Assembly (NCBI GenBank): GCA_900753305.1
Contig: CAADYR010000175.1
Span: 1 to 64,000, forward strand
Direction of reading: 5' to 3'
Origin: Lachnospiraceae bacterium
GTDB lineage: Bacteria; Bacillota; Clostridia; Lachnospirales; Lachnospiraceae
Length of the DNA: 64,000 nt
Numbering within the stretch: position 1 is the first letter of the stretch; every line of letters begins with the position of its first letter. Below are positions 8,848 through 18,175 of this stretch, piece after piece. The translations under genes were made by a program, and so were the position numbers. A model generated the notes under the pieces. The model was given only the letters and a program-made list of their open reading frames with translations, was not told the origin of the DNA and searched no databases.

Positions 8848-10920
8848 TTATTTGTCTGATTTTTCAATCTGTTTTTCGAATCTGGAATATACCCAGTTTA
8901 TTATGAAACATAATATACCCGCTGCAAAGAATCCTATCGGCTTCAAAATATTGGAATCATAGCTTACATCAAATAATACCAGCTTCACTACGGAAATAAA
9001 GGTAAGCATCAGCCCATATAATCGGAACGATTTATGTCTGGTCATAAAACCGATCACAATACTTGCCACTGCAAATACCAGTGTTACAATGGATACTGCA
9101 TAGCCTACTGCATCCATTCTGTACAAAATCACATATAACAGCACCAAAAACTTGGAACAGATGTAAATTCCTACCGGAAGCTCCGACATCTCTTTTCGGA
9201 ACCGGAACAGATTCGAAATGTTCAGCATATACAGGATCAGAGTAATTACTGAATAAAAAACAACCGCCGCCGCTTCTGAACTGACTGAAAATCCAAATAC
9301 ATGGATCGCATTACATATGCTTATAATAGAACTTCCCCATGCCATCATAATAAGATTCATGAGATATCCTATAACATAGGATATCTTTTCCTCTTCATGG
9401 GTAATCGGATTCTTGCGGTACCACTTTGAATTCAGTAAAAGGTCAATCAATACCAGTAAAATAAACAACGTTCCTCCACTGGCACTCTCTTCCACACAAA
9501 TGCTGATAAACAGGACGATCCACAATGCTGTATTCATATATTTGTGTTCTCTGCTGTATTTCTTTAACAGGCAAATGCCGGACAAAATCATAAACAGGAA
9601 GCAGCCACCATAACTGAACCAGTGGTTTACAAGTACAGGAGTTGTCGTATTTACCATTGTAATAAGAACATATGCATAAAATAAATACCAGAATTTTCTT
9701 TCCTTCAGATAAACTGCCGCTGCAAAAAGGAATGGAACGACCAGCAGATATCCAACATAATCATTTACGATCCCGGCATTAACAAACAGTAAAGAAAAAC
9801 TCAGGATTCCAAAAGATAAATATTCCCCATACTTTTTCCTGCAAAGGGCATACAAAACAATTGCCTGTACGATCCATACATAGGAACTGTACTTTCCGAT
9901 CACTGAATCGGAAGAACCAAACAACTCACATATTTTAAATATACTCCATTGTAAAAAGATACAGGCCATCGTCAGCGAAATGAGTGTGATGGTCATACCT
10001 TTTCCCATCTTTTCAGAAGTATAATGTGCAATGCAGTAAGCCAGTGCTGCAAAAGAAATTATCATAAGTACACATATTACCAGCGCCTGATCAAGATAGA
10101 AGAAACCAAACAGGAACTGAATGACCGGAACCTGAAGAAACAGATATATATTTGTCTTATAGGAACAGTCACTTGTCAGAAACAGAAGCACAACGCCTAC
10201 AGCATATACAAGGATTCCAAGATACGTTTCCTGCCACTGAGCTAATACCAGCATAGAAGAAATAATCAATCCCACATTGCATATGTATGCGAACATCCTT
10301 GATTTCTCTCTTGCCAGAAAACCTGTTGCAACAAGCCATAATACTAATATGACCAGAAGAGTCATCCTGGAAATTACTTCATAGGTAAAACAGGTTATCA
10401 ATGCCGATATATAGATCGCACTGACACCACAACCTGCAAGTGCTGCAAACAGTACATCATATTTACTGCCTTTCTTCATTTTCATGATACCAACACCTGC
10501 TATCACTGCACTGACGGTAAACATGATCCCTACCTTAACTGCATCAGGTATCGCCCTGTAAATCAATCCACCGAACAAAATCAAGCTGAACAGGATCAAC
10601 ACAGACGCCAGAATTCCCATCAGATACTTACCCACTGTCTGTTCCATGTTCTTATTCTTCTTATTCTCCGGTGTTCTATCAGCGCTATATTGTTGTCCCT
10701 GTACCGTGTCAGGTGACTGCACCGTTGAAAATACAGCCTTTTTCGTTTCTGCTGTAACAGGTACATTACTGCTTACAGGCTGTACTCCCACATTCTGCGC
10801 ATTTTTCAGTTTCCATACTTCTTTCTCAAGCTCATCAACCCGTCTCGACAGACTATTCAATCGCTCAAACATTTCGGTTTGTTCTACGCTCTCTCCCATT
10901 TTCTCCCTCATGTCTCTCAT
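8848..10920 (-). CDS. DUF2339 polytopic membrane protein
   Basis: A 690-residue protein. Residues about 10-45 form a coiled coil (FERLNSLSRRVDELEKEVWKL in two halves), then a polar linker, then about 20 hydrophobic segments from residue 100 to the end. An N-terminal coiled coil followed by many membrane spans is the hallmark of DUF2339 proteins; their function is unknown. Several ATGs occur close together (codons 1, 4 and 8) and none has a clear ribosome site except codon 8, where AGGGAG is very close, so the start is uncertain by up to seven residues. It is transcribed alone, from a promoter inside the end of the MATE pseudogene to its own terminator. Confidence 0.8.
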   Translation of the reverse strand: MRDMREKMGESVEQTEMFERLNSLSRRVDELEKEVWKLKNAQNVGVQPVSSNVPVTAETKKAVFSTVQSPDTVQGQQYSADRTPENKKNKNMEQTVGKYLMGILASVLILFSLILFGGLIYRAIPDAVKVGIMFTVSAVIAGVGIMKMKKGSKYDVLFAALAGCGVSAIYISALITCFTYEVISRMTLLVILVLWLVATGFLAREKSRMFAYICNVGLIISSMLVLAQWQETYLGILVYAVGVVLLFLTSDCSYKTNIYLFLQVPVIQFLFGFFYLDQALVICVLMIISFAALAYCIAHYTSEKMGKGMTITLISLTMACIFLQWSIFKICELFGSSDSVIGKYSSYVWIVQAIVLYALCRKKYGEYLSFGILSFSLLFVNAGIVNDYVGYLLVVPFLFAAAVYLKERKFWYLFYAYVLITMVNTTTPVLVNHWFSYGGCFLFMILSGICLLKKYSREHKYMNTALWIVLFISICVEESASGGTLFILLVLIDLLLNSKWYRKNPITHEEEKISYVIGYLMNLIMMAWGSSIISICNAIHVFGFSVSSEAAAVVFYSVITLILYMLNISNLFRFRKEMSELPVGIYICSKFLVLLYVILYRMDAVGYAVSIVTLVFAVASIVIGFMTRHKSFRLYGLMLTFISVVKLVLFDVSYDSNILKPIGFFAAGILCFIINWVYSRFEKQIEKSDK

Positions 10921-10950
10921 CGATTTAAGTATTTTATGTTAACGAGTCAT

Positions 10951-10980
10951 ATTGTATCATATCCTGTCGTTTACGTCCAA
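10951..10980 (-). promoter_or_regulatory. Promoter for the DUF2339 gene
   Basis: Leftward TTGGAC, 18 bases, TACAAT, about 30 bases before the gene. The -35 element lies within the last codons of the upstream MATE pseudogene. Confidence 0.45.
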
Positions 10981-12197
10981 GTATTTCCATAAAATAAATG
11001 CTGCAAAAACTGTTGCCAGCAGATCTGCCGCAGGCTGCACCAGAAATAGTCCCGTCCGGTCGCCTATTGCAGGTAAAAAGAACAGTAATGGTATGTAGAA
11101 AATTCCCTGTCTGGCAACAGAGATCCACAGTGCCCTAGAATACTGTCCTATATTCTGCATGTACATACTACTGACAGCATAAAGTCCCAGAAAAGGCAGT
11201 GAGATACATTGTAATCTCAATATCTGCACACCTAATCGTATGACTTCTTCACTCTGTCATACTGTTTTGCTCCGTAATTCATGGCACAAATGGGCTGAAA
11301 TCCCTGTCCCCAGCCTATCATGATCATATACGCCAGTGCTGCGATTCTGGAACTGACCGTCAAGGCTGCGATCATACTCTCTCCAAAAGCCGCAGCTACA
11401 ATATTAAGAAGCACACCTGCAATCCCTGTAATTCCCTGTCTTGAGAAATTTGGAGCACCACCAGCCAGTATATGATATACCCGTGTCTTGCTAAAATATG
11501 CCCTGTTTAATCTGACGGGAATATTTCCATGCTGAAAGGATAGAAAAAACAGCACAACTGCCCCTATAATCTGTCCTGCCAGAGTCGCCCATCCGGCTCC
11601 GACAAACCCCATTTTTAATCCAAAGATAAAGACAAGATCAAGTATCATATTACTGACCATCCCTGCCAGCAAACCCGTCATTCCGTCTTTCACATTACCG
11701 CACAAACGCAACTGATTATATACTGTCAATGCAAACAGGCTAAAAGGAACACTGAACAGAATAATCCTCAGATACTCTGTTGTATAATCCAGAAGCTGTG
11801 GGGAAGCATTTCCTCCTATGAAACCAGCCAGAGGTCTGACCCATGCAGTCAACATTATCATAAGGACTACACCTGTTCCTAATGCCATGACTATACCCAA
11901 AGAAGATATGACTTCCGCTTCTGCATCCTCCTGTTCTCCTGTTTTTCGTGACATGACATTGCCACTTCCATATCCGAACCAGAACCCTATCGCCTGAATG
12001 AAACTTACAAAGCTGAACACAATTCCTATCGCCGCTGTCATGCTTTTATTATTCAGTTGACCGATAAAAAAAGTATCTGTCAGATTATAGATCATATTGA
12101 TCAGCATACCGATAATCGTTGGAACCGACATTTTTATCAGTAAAGGAAGAATTGGCTCTGCCAGGATTCTCTCTCTTCTTGATTTTTTCTCATTCAT
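10957..12197 (-). pseudogene. MATE-family efflux pump, disrupted by internal deletion and frameshift
   Basis: The first part (12197 to about 11235) encodes a normal MATE N-terminus and first bundle, through GWGQGFQPICAMNYGAKQYDRVKKS, here given as GWGQGFQP and NYGAKQYDRVKKS, and then stops at codon TAG. A second frame starting at about 11250 continues with EVIRLGVQILRLQCISLP and SVARQGIFYIP to a normal MATE end at 10957. Intact relatives have roughly 35-40 residues between the KKS and EVIRLG blocks; they are missing and the frame shifts. The bases GAAGTCATA encode both the -KKSY edge and the EVI edge, suggesting loss between short direct repeats. The start at 12197 follows the upstream stop by one base. 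Confidence 0.85.
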
Positions 12198-12198
12198 C

Positions 12199-14676
12199 TC
12201 AGCAATTAGACGCCTCTCCCTTATCACCATCTACTCTGATGGTATCTCCATCCTTGAACTTAGTGGTAGCAAATCCGACTCCCAGAACAGCAGGTATTCC
12301 GTATTCTCTGGCTACGATTGCTGCATGACTCAGTGCTGAACCAGTATCCGCTACGACTGCACTGGCAAGTCCAAATAAAGGTGTCCATTCCGGATCAGTA
12401 AGCTGACACACCAGAACATCACCCTTTTGCATCTTGTAAAATTCCTCCGGTCCATGGATAACGCATACCTTACCAACTGCCACTCCTGCACTTCCGCTCA
12501 CGCCCTTTAACACATCTCCCCTGGAATCAAAGACCAGAAGCTTGGATGCATCCCATACTTTCTGTGAAAGTGGGTGTTTTTCATTTCTACGTGTGGTCTT
12601 CTCCTTATCAGATTCGGATAAGTACCCTCTCTTACAAGCCTCTGCCAGCTCATCTGCAAACAGATTTGCCACTCCACTCTCATAATCTGTTTCGGATAGT
12701 AATAATGTATTAGTCCGTTTCAGGCATTGACGAACATAGTAGAATAATGTCTCCCACAGATATTGACTTTCTTCCCTTACAACATGAAAATACCGGAAAT
12801 GTTTGATTTTCTTCTCCAGTGCGGGGTATTGACTGCCATAGACAATTTTAAGTTGCTCCATGAGTTTACCAAAATCTTTCTCTTCTGTGTTATCGGAAGC
12901 CTGTCCATTGTCTGCTACCAATGGCTGTAGAATATGTATAAGCCTGTCCGGATCTTCTATAAGTGTCTTTGCATGTGTACAGTAACAGTTATAATCTGAC
13001 TTGTAACCATTCTTCTGCATAAAAACAGCGAACTGTTCTTTCATATAAGGAAACTTTTCACATAAATCCTCATATTTCGCACCTGTCAGCAATTCCTTTG
13101 CCAGCCTGTGATCTGCCTTGATTTTATCTGCCAGAGCAGCAATGTCCTTTGTCACTACAGATGTTTTGTTGTCCAATCCCCAGAACAGATCATATTTCGC
13201 ATAATCCTTATTTACCTTTTTGACCGCTTTTTCCAGATCTTTTGCTATAGCTGCCGGGAACAGCGCATATTTAAAGCGATCATATGCCAACCTCTCTGTC
13301 AGCTTCAGGCTATAGGAGATGAACCTTCCACACTCCTGTATATTCATACTGTCAAAGTCTGTTTCTTTGATCTTCTCTATCTCCGTCTCATATCCCTGCA
13401 TAAAAGCATGACACTCATCAGCACATTTATCATAATCCTTGAGCAATTTTAAAGTACCGGGCAACTTAAAGATATTTCTGTTGATCTTCATACCTGGATC
13501 TGGGAGTGTCTGGATTCCATCCTCGTCCATTTTGGGATCAGAAGTGAGCACAATGCCATTTTCCTTAAATATATTGGCTTTCTGCGTATTAATTGCAATA
13601 ATATAATCATAATCCAGTGGCCTGTATGCATATGGCATTTTCTCTAATTGAAAGGACATGTTCGCTTTTGCAGGACCTTTTATCCTGCTATCCTTAATAT
13701 ACTCCGCAATGATTCTCTCCTCTTCCTTTTTATCTTCTCCCAGAGTAGTGATTGCCCTTGCCTGTAAAATATAGACATGTCCATCGCTGATCGCCCATTC
13801 AATATCCATAGGACAGCCATAGTGTTTTTCTACCTTTACTGCCTCTGCGCAAAGTACAGCTATTTCCTGATCGTTCAGACATCTTTCAGATTGTAACTTA
13901 GCACTCACGGAAATTTCTTTCGTATCCTTATCCGCATATATGATCTGCGTTTCCTTGGAACCAATTTGAAAGGACTTCACCGTCCCCTGTTTGCTGCATA
14001 TATAACTATCTGCGGTCACTCTGCCACTTACAACGCTCTCTCCAAGTCCATAGCTGGCATTGATCTGCATTTCTTCCCTGTTCTGCGTAACAGGATTGAC
14101 TGTAAATAAAACACCTGCTTTCTCACTTTCTACCATTCTCTGAATGACAACGGCCAGTGCAACAGAGAGCTGGTCATATCCCTGATTACAGCGATAGCAG
14201 ACTGCCCTGTTCCCCCACAGTGAAGCATAACATCTGCGCACCTGCATAAGTACTTCATCAATCCCTCTGACATTCAGATAAGTTTCCTGCTGGCCCGCAA
14301 AACTCGCATCCGGTAAATCTTCTGCTGTTGCAGAAGAACGTACTGCTACTCTTGCCTGTTCACCAAGCTGTTTATACTTTTCACGAATGGCAGATTCTAC
14401 TTTTTCAGGTAATTTACCGCATCCTATCAACTCTCTGAATTTCTTTGCTGCTTCCAGCAATCCGGTTTCGTCCTTCCCCGCCTTTTTGAGTTCATTCTCA
14501 AAGACTTCTTCCAGTCCATTCTCTTTCAGGAAAGCCCGATAGGCGTCTGCTGTTATGACAAATCCATCAGGAACAGCAATTCCTGCCGCACTCATTTCTC
14601 CCAGATTGGCGCCTTTTCCCCCTGCAACCATGACATCATCTTTTCTGATTTCCTCGAAATCCATCACCATACTCAT
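12199..14676 (-). CDS. Rifampin-phosphotransferase-like / PEP-synthase-like dikinase
   Basis: An 825-residue protein. The N-terminal ATP-grasp domain (residues 1-310) has GGKGANLGEMSAAG, VAVRSSATAEDLPDASFAGQ split over residues 100-125, and YGLGESVVSG. A long variable middle region follows. The C-terminal swivel domain carries the phosphohistidine in SALSHAAIVAREYGIPAV (His about 784). PEP synthase would have a PEP/pyruvate barrel after the swivel domain; this protein ends instead, matching the ATP-domain, substrate-domain, His-domain order of rifampin phosphotransferases. Whether it modifies a rifamycin is unknown. Start at the ATG with AGGTGG 5 bases upstream. It lies between a TetR gene and the MATE remnant. 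Confidence 0.75.
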   Translation of the reverse strand: MSMVMDFEEIRKDDVMVAGGKGANLGEMSAAGIAVPDGFVITADAYRAFLKENGLEEVFENELKKAGKDETGLLEAAKKFRELIGCGKLPEKVESAIREKYKQLGEQARVAVRSSATAEDLPDASFAGQQETYLNVRGIDEVLMQVRRCYASLWGNRAVCYRCNQGYDQLSVALAVVIQRMVESEKAGVLFTVNPVTQNREEMQINASYGLGESVVSGRVTADSYICSKQGTVKSFQIGSKETQIIYADKDTKEISVSAKLQSERCLNDQEIAVLCAEAVKVEKHYGCPMDIEWAISDGHVYILQARAITTLGEDKKEEERIIAEYIKDSRIKGPAKANMSFQLEKMPYAYRPLDYDYIIAINTQKANIFKENGIVLTSDPKMDEDGIQTLPDPGMKINRNIFKLPGTLKLLKDYDKCADECHAFMQGYETEIEKIKETDFDSMNIQECGRFISYSLKLTERLAYDRFKYALFPAAIAKDLEKAVKKVNKDYAKYDLFWGLDNKTSVVTKDIAALADKIKADHRLAKELLTGAKYEDLCEKFPYMKEQFAVFMQKNGYKSDYNCYCTHAKTLIEDPDRLIHILQPLVADNGQASDNTEEKDFGKLMEQLKIVYGSQYPALEKKIKHFRYFHVVREESQYLWETLFYYVRQCLKRTNTLLLSETDYESGVANLFADELAEACKRGYLSESDKEKTTRRNEKHPLSQKVWDASKLLVFDSRGDVLKGVSGSAGVAVGKVCVIHGPEEFYKMQKGDVLVCQLTDPEWTPLFGLASAVVADTGSALSHAAIVAREYGIPAVLGVGFATTKFKDGDTIRVDGDKGEASNC

Positions 14677-14687
14677 ATCTTCCACCT

Positions 14688-15284
14688 CTATCTCTGAATA
14701 AACTCACTGACTGTATTTTCAATAAATATCCTGAATATCTTTTCAAAATATTCCCTGTCGAATTGTACCGCATTTGCAAAAAGGACAAAACTTCCGGTAA
14801 ACACATTGACTAAACCCTGCACATCAACCTCTTTGACAACTCCATGCTCTTTCCAGTATGCAGCAAGTTTCTCAATAAAATCCCGATATACTACACCCAC
14901 GCGATTCTCTGCCTCCAGATCTGCTCTGGAAAGAATTGCAAAGCTCTGGGAATAAACGGGCTGTTCCTCGCCTTTCTTCATAAGATCCATGGAATTGACA
15001 TATATGATCTGTGTCAGAAATCCTACCGGATTTTTTAACGATTCATCAAACCTCTGCTCAACTATTTCCAGCTTCTGTTTACTGCGATACCTCATGACAT
15101 CCAGAACCAGTGCATCTTTATCCTTCCAGAAATTGTAGAAGCTGCCCTGCGCAATTCCCACCCTTCTGGTAAGTTCCTGAATACTGAGAGCTTTCGTTCC
15201 TTTATCATGAAATAAATCCAGTGCCGTTTCCATGATCTTCGTCTTGATCAATTCTTTTTCTTCCTCACTAAATGCCTTTGCCAT
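14688..15284 (-). CDS. TetR/AcrR-family transcriptional regulator
   Basis: A 198-residue regulator. The N-terminal helix-turn-helix lies at about residues 25-50 (ALSIQELTRRVGIAQGSFYNFWKDK in two parts: ALSIQELTRRVG, SFYNFWKDKD). The remainder is the helical ligand-binding domain. It is the first gene of a leftward unit with the rifampin-phosphotransferase-like gene (11-base gap) and the MATE remnant, so it probably represses its own operon in response to a small toxic molecule. The ATG at 15284 has GGTG 6 bases upstream. The promoter has a palindrome between its two elements. Confidence 0.88.
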   Translation of the reverse strand: MAKAFSEEEKELIKTKIMETALDLFHDKGTKALSIQELTRRVGIAQGSFYNFWKDKDALVLDVMRYRSKQKLEIVEQRFDESLKNPVGFLTQIIYVNSMDLMKKGEEQPVYSQSFAILSRADLEAENRVGVVYRDFIEKLAAYWKEHGVVKEVDVQGLVNVFTGSFVLFANAVQFDREYFEKIFRIFIENTVSEFIQR

Positions 15285-15328
15285 ATAAATCACCACGCCT
15301 ATGAATATTTTTATTTTTGTTCATTGAT

Positions 15329-15357
15329 ATGTTAGTATATTCTAACCAAAAAGTCAA
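15329..15357 (-). promoter_or_regulatory. Promoter of the TetR operon
   Basis: Leftward TTGACT, exactly 17 bases, TAACAT. The spacer is nearly filled by the palindrome described in the next entry. Confidence 0.65.
15331..15346. promoter_or_regulatory. Operator palindrome GTTAGTATATTCTAAC
   Basis: A 16-base near-perfect palindrome (GTTAG half-sites, AT-rich centre) between the -35 and -10 elements. The simplest reading is the TetR operator. It differs at one position from the palindrome at feoA (57517-57532), so binding by the DtxR-type regulator is an alternative. Confidence 0.6.
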
Positions 15358-15455
15358 TGAATATTTCATTTTTTATTCATTGCATATATTAAAAAATAAG
15401 CAGCAAATACATAATCTGTATCTACTGCCTATCTGCACCATACTTTTATAAAACG

Positions 15456-16448
15456 TTATACTGCCCGCATCAGCTCCGCGATCGTTTCTTTTAATTTATT
15501 ATAGGCTTCCTGTTCATCTTCAATATCAGCTACTGCCCTTTCCAGTGGACAAATGCCATCTCCGGTTCGATTACTGATCACGTTGATGCAGCGCTCATAG
15601 CTATGCTCAATGCCTTTACGTTCAAGGTATTCTGCAGCCGCCTGGCTCATCAGATTGCCATGCACTCTGACAGATTTTCCCATAGAAAGCATCATTGCGG
15701 CCGCTTTTCCAATAATTTTATCTACGATAATGGCGTCCTTCAAGATTTCAGGATTGGAATCAAGTACTTTCATAATAGGTCTGACACCATTTCCTTTATC
15801 ATGATATATGATCTGATTATTTCTGATCACAACAAAAGTAGCCTCTTCTGCAGCGATCATTTCTTTTGCCCGATCAAAGATCTCATCCGAACATACTGTT
15901 GCTGCCTGTTTCGAATCACTGTCCGGCATTGTTTTCAACAGCTTATTTACACTTTTTACAATAGACGGAATCAAAAGTAATTGAAGTACAATTCCCGGAA
16001 TTCCATCTACTACAAATGCAAAAGCAGATACAAAAGTGACTGCCTTACCGCCTGCAAGAAACAGCATAGCCCAGACAGCACCATGCACGATACGTCCACA
16101 GACCATGGCAGCGATCAATGAAACATACAGATTCTTGCGCTTCTGATAATACAGCACTCCGCTTACTCCGCCATAAACTGCAAGTTCACACATCATGATC
16201 GGCAACATTGGATAAAAAGCCGGCATTCCTGTCAACAATGAGGATATCAGAGGAACAACCATTCCGCCAATTATTCCCCATACCGGACCACATAACATTC
16301 CCATCAGAAAAATCGGAAAATGCATTGGTAACAGAATCGTTCCAGGTACTCCAAACGCATGTCCTGTCACATAAGGTAAGATCAGTCCCACTGCTGTCAG
16401 CAGCCCCATCGTTGTAATTGTTTGTGTTTTGTTATTGTGTTTTGTCAT
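15456..16448 (-). CDS. ECF transporter S component fused to DUF1893
   Basis: A 330-residue two-domain protein. Residues 10-180 contain about six hydrophobic segments, with ILLPMHFPIFLMGMLCGPVWG, shown here as LPMHFPIFL and GPVWGIIGG, the H-P-x-x-L pattern found in S components of energy-coupling factor importers for vitamins and metals. Residues about 195-325 form a soluble DUF1893 domain (ATFVVIRNNQIIYHDKGNGV in two halves: TFVVIRNNQ, HDKGNGVRP), which is related in fold to deaminases and of unknown function. The substrate cannot be read from the sequence. It has its own promoter after the ThuA-like gene. No riboswitch fits in the 67-base gap. Confidence 0.75.
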   Translation of the reverse strand: MTKHNNKTQTITTMGLLTAVGLILPYVTGHAFGVPGTILLPMHFPIFLMGMLCGPVWGIIGGMVVPLISSLLTGMPAFYPMLPIMMCELAVYGGVSGVLYYQKRKNLYVSLIAAMVCGRIVHGAVWAMLFLAGGKAVTFVSAFAFVVDGIPGIVLQLLLIPSIVKSVNKLLKTMPDSDSKQAATVCSDEIFDRAKEMIAAEEATFVVIRNNQIIYHDKGNGVRPIMKVLDSNPEILKDAIIVDKIIGKAAAMMLSMGKSVRVHGNLMSQAAAEYLERKGIEHSYERCINVISNRTGDGICPLERAVADIEDEQEAYNKLKETIAELMRAV

Positions 16449-16479
16449 CAGTTACATCCCTTTTATAGTTGTTTTTCTT

Positions 16480-16508
16480 ATTATAATACATATTTTATTT
16501 CTACGCAA
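16480..16508 (-). promoter_or_regulatory. Promoter of the ECF-DUF1893 gene
   Basis: Leftward TTGCGT, 17 bases, TATAAT, about 30 bases ahead of the start codon. Confidence 0.6.
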
Positions 16509-16515
16509 TTGCAGA

Positions 16516-17220
16516 TCAGATAACTTCCTGACAGGTCAGATTTTTCCTCTGTCTTATTGCAGGTGCGCAGAAATGTACCGCATTTATAATGATCTGCTGA
16601 ATCTCTGGTCTATAATAAATCGGATATTCCTCATGCCCGGGCTGGAAATAGAATATCTTCCCCAACCCTCTCGTAAAGGTACAGCCACTGCGGAATACCT
16701 GTCCTCCGGAAAACCATCCGGCAAAGATCACATCATCCGGCTTGGGAATATCAAAATATTCACCATACATTTCCTCTTCCGGAAGTTCTATTTTTTCCGG
16801 AATCCCGGCAGCAATCGGATGTGTTGGCATAAGACACCACAGATTCTCCTGTTCTCCATGTTTCCACTTCAACGTCATAGACGTACCTAACAGCTTCTTC
16901 ATAATCTTTGAAAAGTGTGCAGAGTGAAGAGCAATTAACCCCATTCCCGCTAACACATGCTGCTGTACTCTCTCTGCAATTTCATCAGAAAACTCATCCT
17001 GCAGTGCATGACTCCATATGATCAGCACATCGGTATCATCCAGTACTTCTCTGGTCAATCCATGCTCCGGCATGTCAAAAGTTGCCGTTCTAACCTGAAT
17101 GTCCCCCTCTTTTCCAAGAAATCCTGCAATACAGCCATGTATTCCTTCCGGATATACCTTTCCAATATTCTCATATTCTCTCTCATGCTTGTATTCATTC
17201 CATACTGTTACTTTGATCAT
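16516..17220 (-). CDS. ThuA-like (trehalose utilization) protein
   Basis: A 234-residue protein of the ThuA family, which has a glutamine-amidotransferase-like fold and takes part in oxidation or isomerisation of disaccharides in some bacteria. Visible blocks are VTVWNEYKHE, DVLIIWSHALQDEF, GLIALHSAHFSK, PTHPIAAGIP and FYFQPGHEEYP, all in family order. The start is placed at the ATG at 17220, five codons inside the longest frame, because GGAG lies 9 bases before it while the earlier ATG has no site. It lies between the isomerase-like gene and the ECF gene on the same strand. A role in sugar metabolism with the isomerase is likely, the substrate unknown. Confidence 0.8.
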   Translation of the reverse strand: MIKVTVWNEYKHEREYENIGKVYPEGIHGCIAGFLGKEGDIQVRTATFDMPEHGLTREVLDDTDVLIIWSHALQDEFSDEIAERVQQHVLAGMGLIALHSAHFSKIMKKLLGTSMTLKWKHGEQENLWCLMPTHPIAAGIPEKIELPEEEMYGEYFDIPKPDDVIFAGWFSGGQVFRSGCTFTRGLGKIFYFQPGHEEYPIYYRPEIQQIIINAVHFCAPAIRQRKNLTCQEVI

Positions 17221-17293
17221 GATGTTTTTCTCCATTTTCCGTGAAGCAATAATGCCATCACTTTTTCATAGCTTTCTTCTTTTACTTATATTA

Positions 17294-18097
17294 TCATTCA
17301 AAATTATCCCTCAGAAATGCCGCTGACCTCTGTATGCACTTTTCCTGATCCAGCGCATCGAAATGTTCGATTGCAAAATAACCTTCATACCCGGATTCTA
17401 CAACCTTGGCAAGTATCTCTTTCATAGGAATATAGCCATCACCTACAGCAACCGACTCCGCTCCACGATCCTTACAATGCACATGAATAACTCTGTCTTT
17501 CAGTTCTTCCCATGCAGTGAAGATATCTTCCTTGTGGATAATAAAATTACCGGTGTCAAAAGTAATCCACAGATCAGGGATCTTTCTCATGAACCACTTC
17601 ATACCATTTACGCAGGCAATAGGCGAATCGGTATTGTCAAAATCTTCTATGACTACCTGTATTCCCTGTTTCTTCGCCATGGCAGCAATATCTGCCATAC
17701 CCTGCACCATTCGAAGTGCTTTTTCATTCTGTTCAAGGAATGCCGCTGTTTTCTCATAATCATGGATACACGCAACATAGTCCTTTGTTTCTTCTTTAAA
17801 AAATCCCGGAACTACCAGAATCTTACCCGCCCCGGCTTTTTTCGCAGTATCCACATGGCACTGTGCCCGCCTTGTCTCATCTTTTGAATCCATCTCATAG
17901 AATTCATAGACACAGCTTACATCCAACTGCGCATCCTTTAATAACCCATAGGTTTCTTCGTGTTCGTTCAAATATGTCATATTGATCTCAACCGCATCAA
18001 TTCCAGAGTCCTTTGCCTCCTGTAAAAGAAAAGGAATCTCCTTCCCCGTCTGTTCTGCCGCCTGTAGAATATGATCATAAAATACAGAAATTTTCAT
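17294..18097 (-). CDS. Sugar phosphate isomerase/epimerase-like TIM barrel
   Basis: A 267-residue member of the xylose-isomerase-like superfamily. Conserved acidic and histidine metal ligands are visible: VVIEDFDN, WITFDTGN, HVHCKDRG, and AIEHFDA at the end of successive strands. Members interconvert sugars or polyols or process inositol-type compounds; specificity is not predictable here. A strong AGGAGGGG site precedes the ATG. The ThuA-like gene follows after 73 bases, and ThuA/isomerase pairs are common in carbohydrate loci, which supports a shared pathway. Confidence 0.82.
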   Translation of the reverse strand: MKISVFYDHILQAAEQTGKEIPFLLQEAKDSGIDAVEINMTYLNEHEETYGLLKDAQLDVSCVYEFYEMDSKDETRRAQCHVDTAKKAGAGKILVVPGFFKEETKDYVACIHDYEKTAAFLEQNEKALRMVQGMADIAAMAKKQGIQVVIEDFDNTDSPIACVNGMKWFMRKIPDLWITFDTGNFIIHKEDIFTAWEELKDRVIHVHCKDRGAESVAVGDGYIPMKEILAKVVESGYEGYFAIEHFDALDQEKCIQRSAAFLRDNFE

Positions 18098-18175
18098 ATG
18101 TTCTTTCCCCTCCTGTATACATTTACTCTTATTATAACAAAATTTGATTTCACAGGAAATACATAATCCACTGCT

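Noticed and set aside
12199..14676. PEP synthase or pyruvate phosphate dikinase
   Set aside because: No PEP/pyruvate-binding barrel follows the phosphohistidine domain; the protein ends 40 residues after the histidine.
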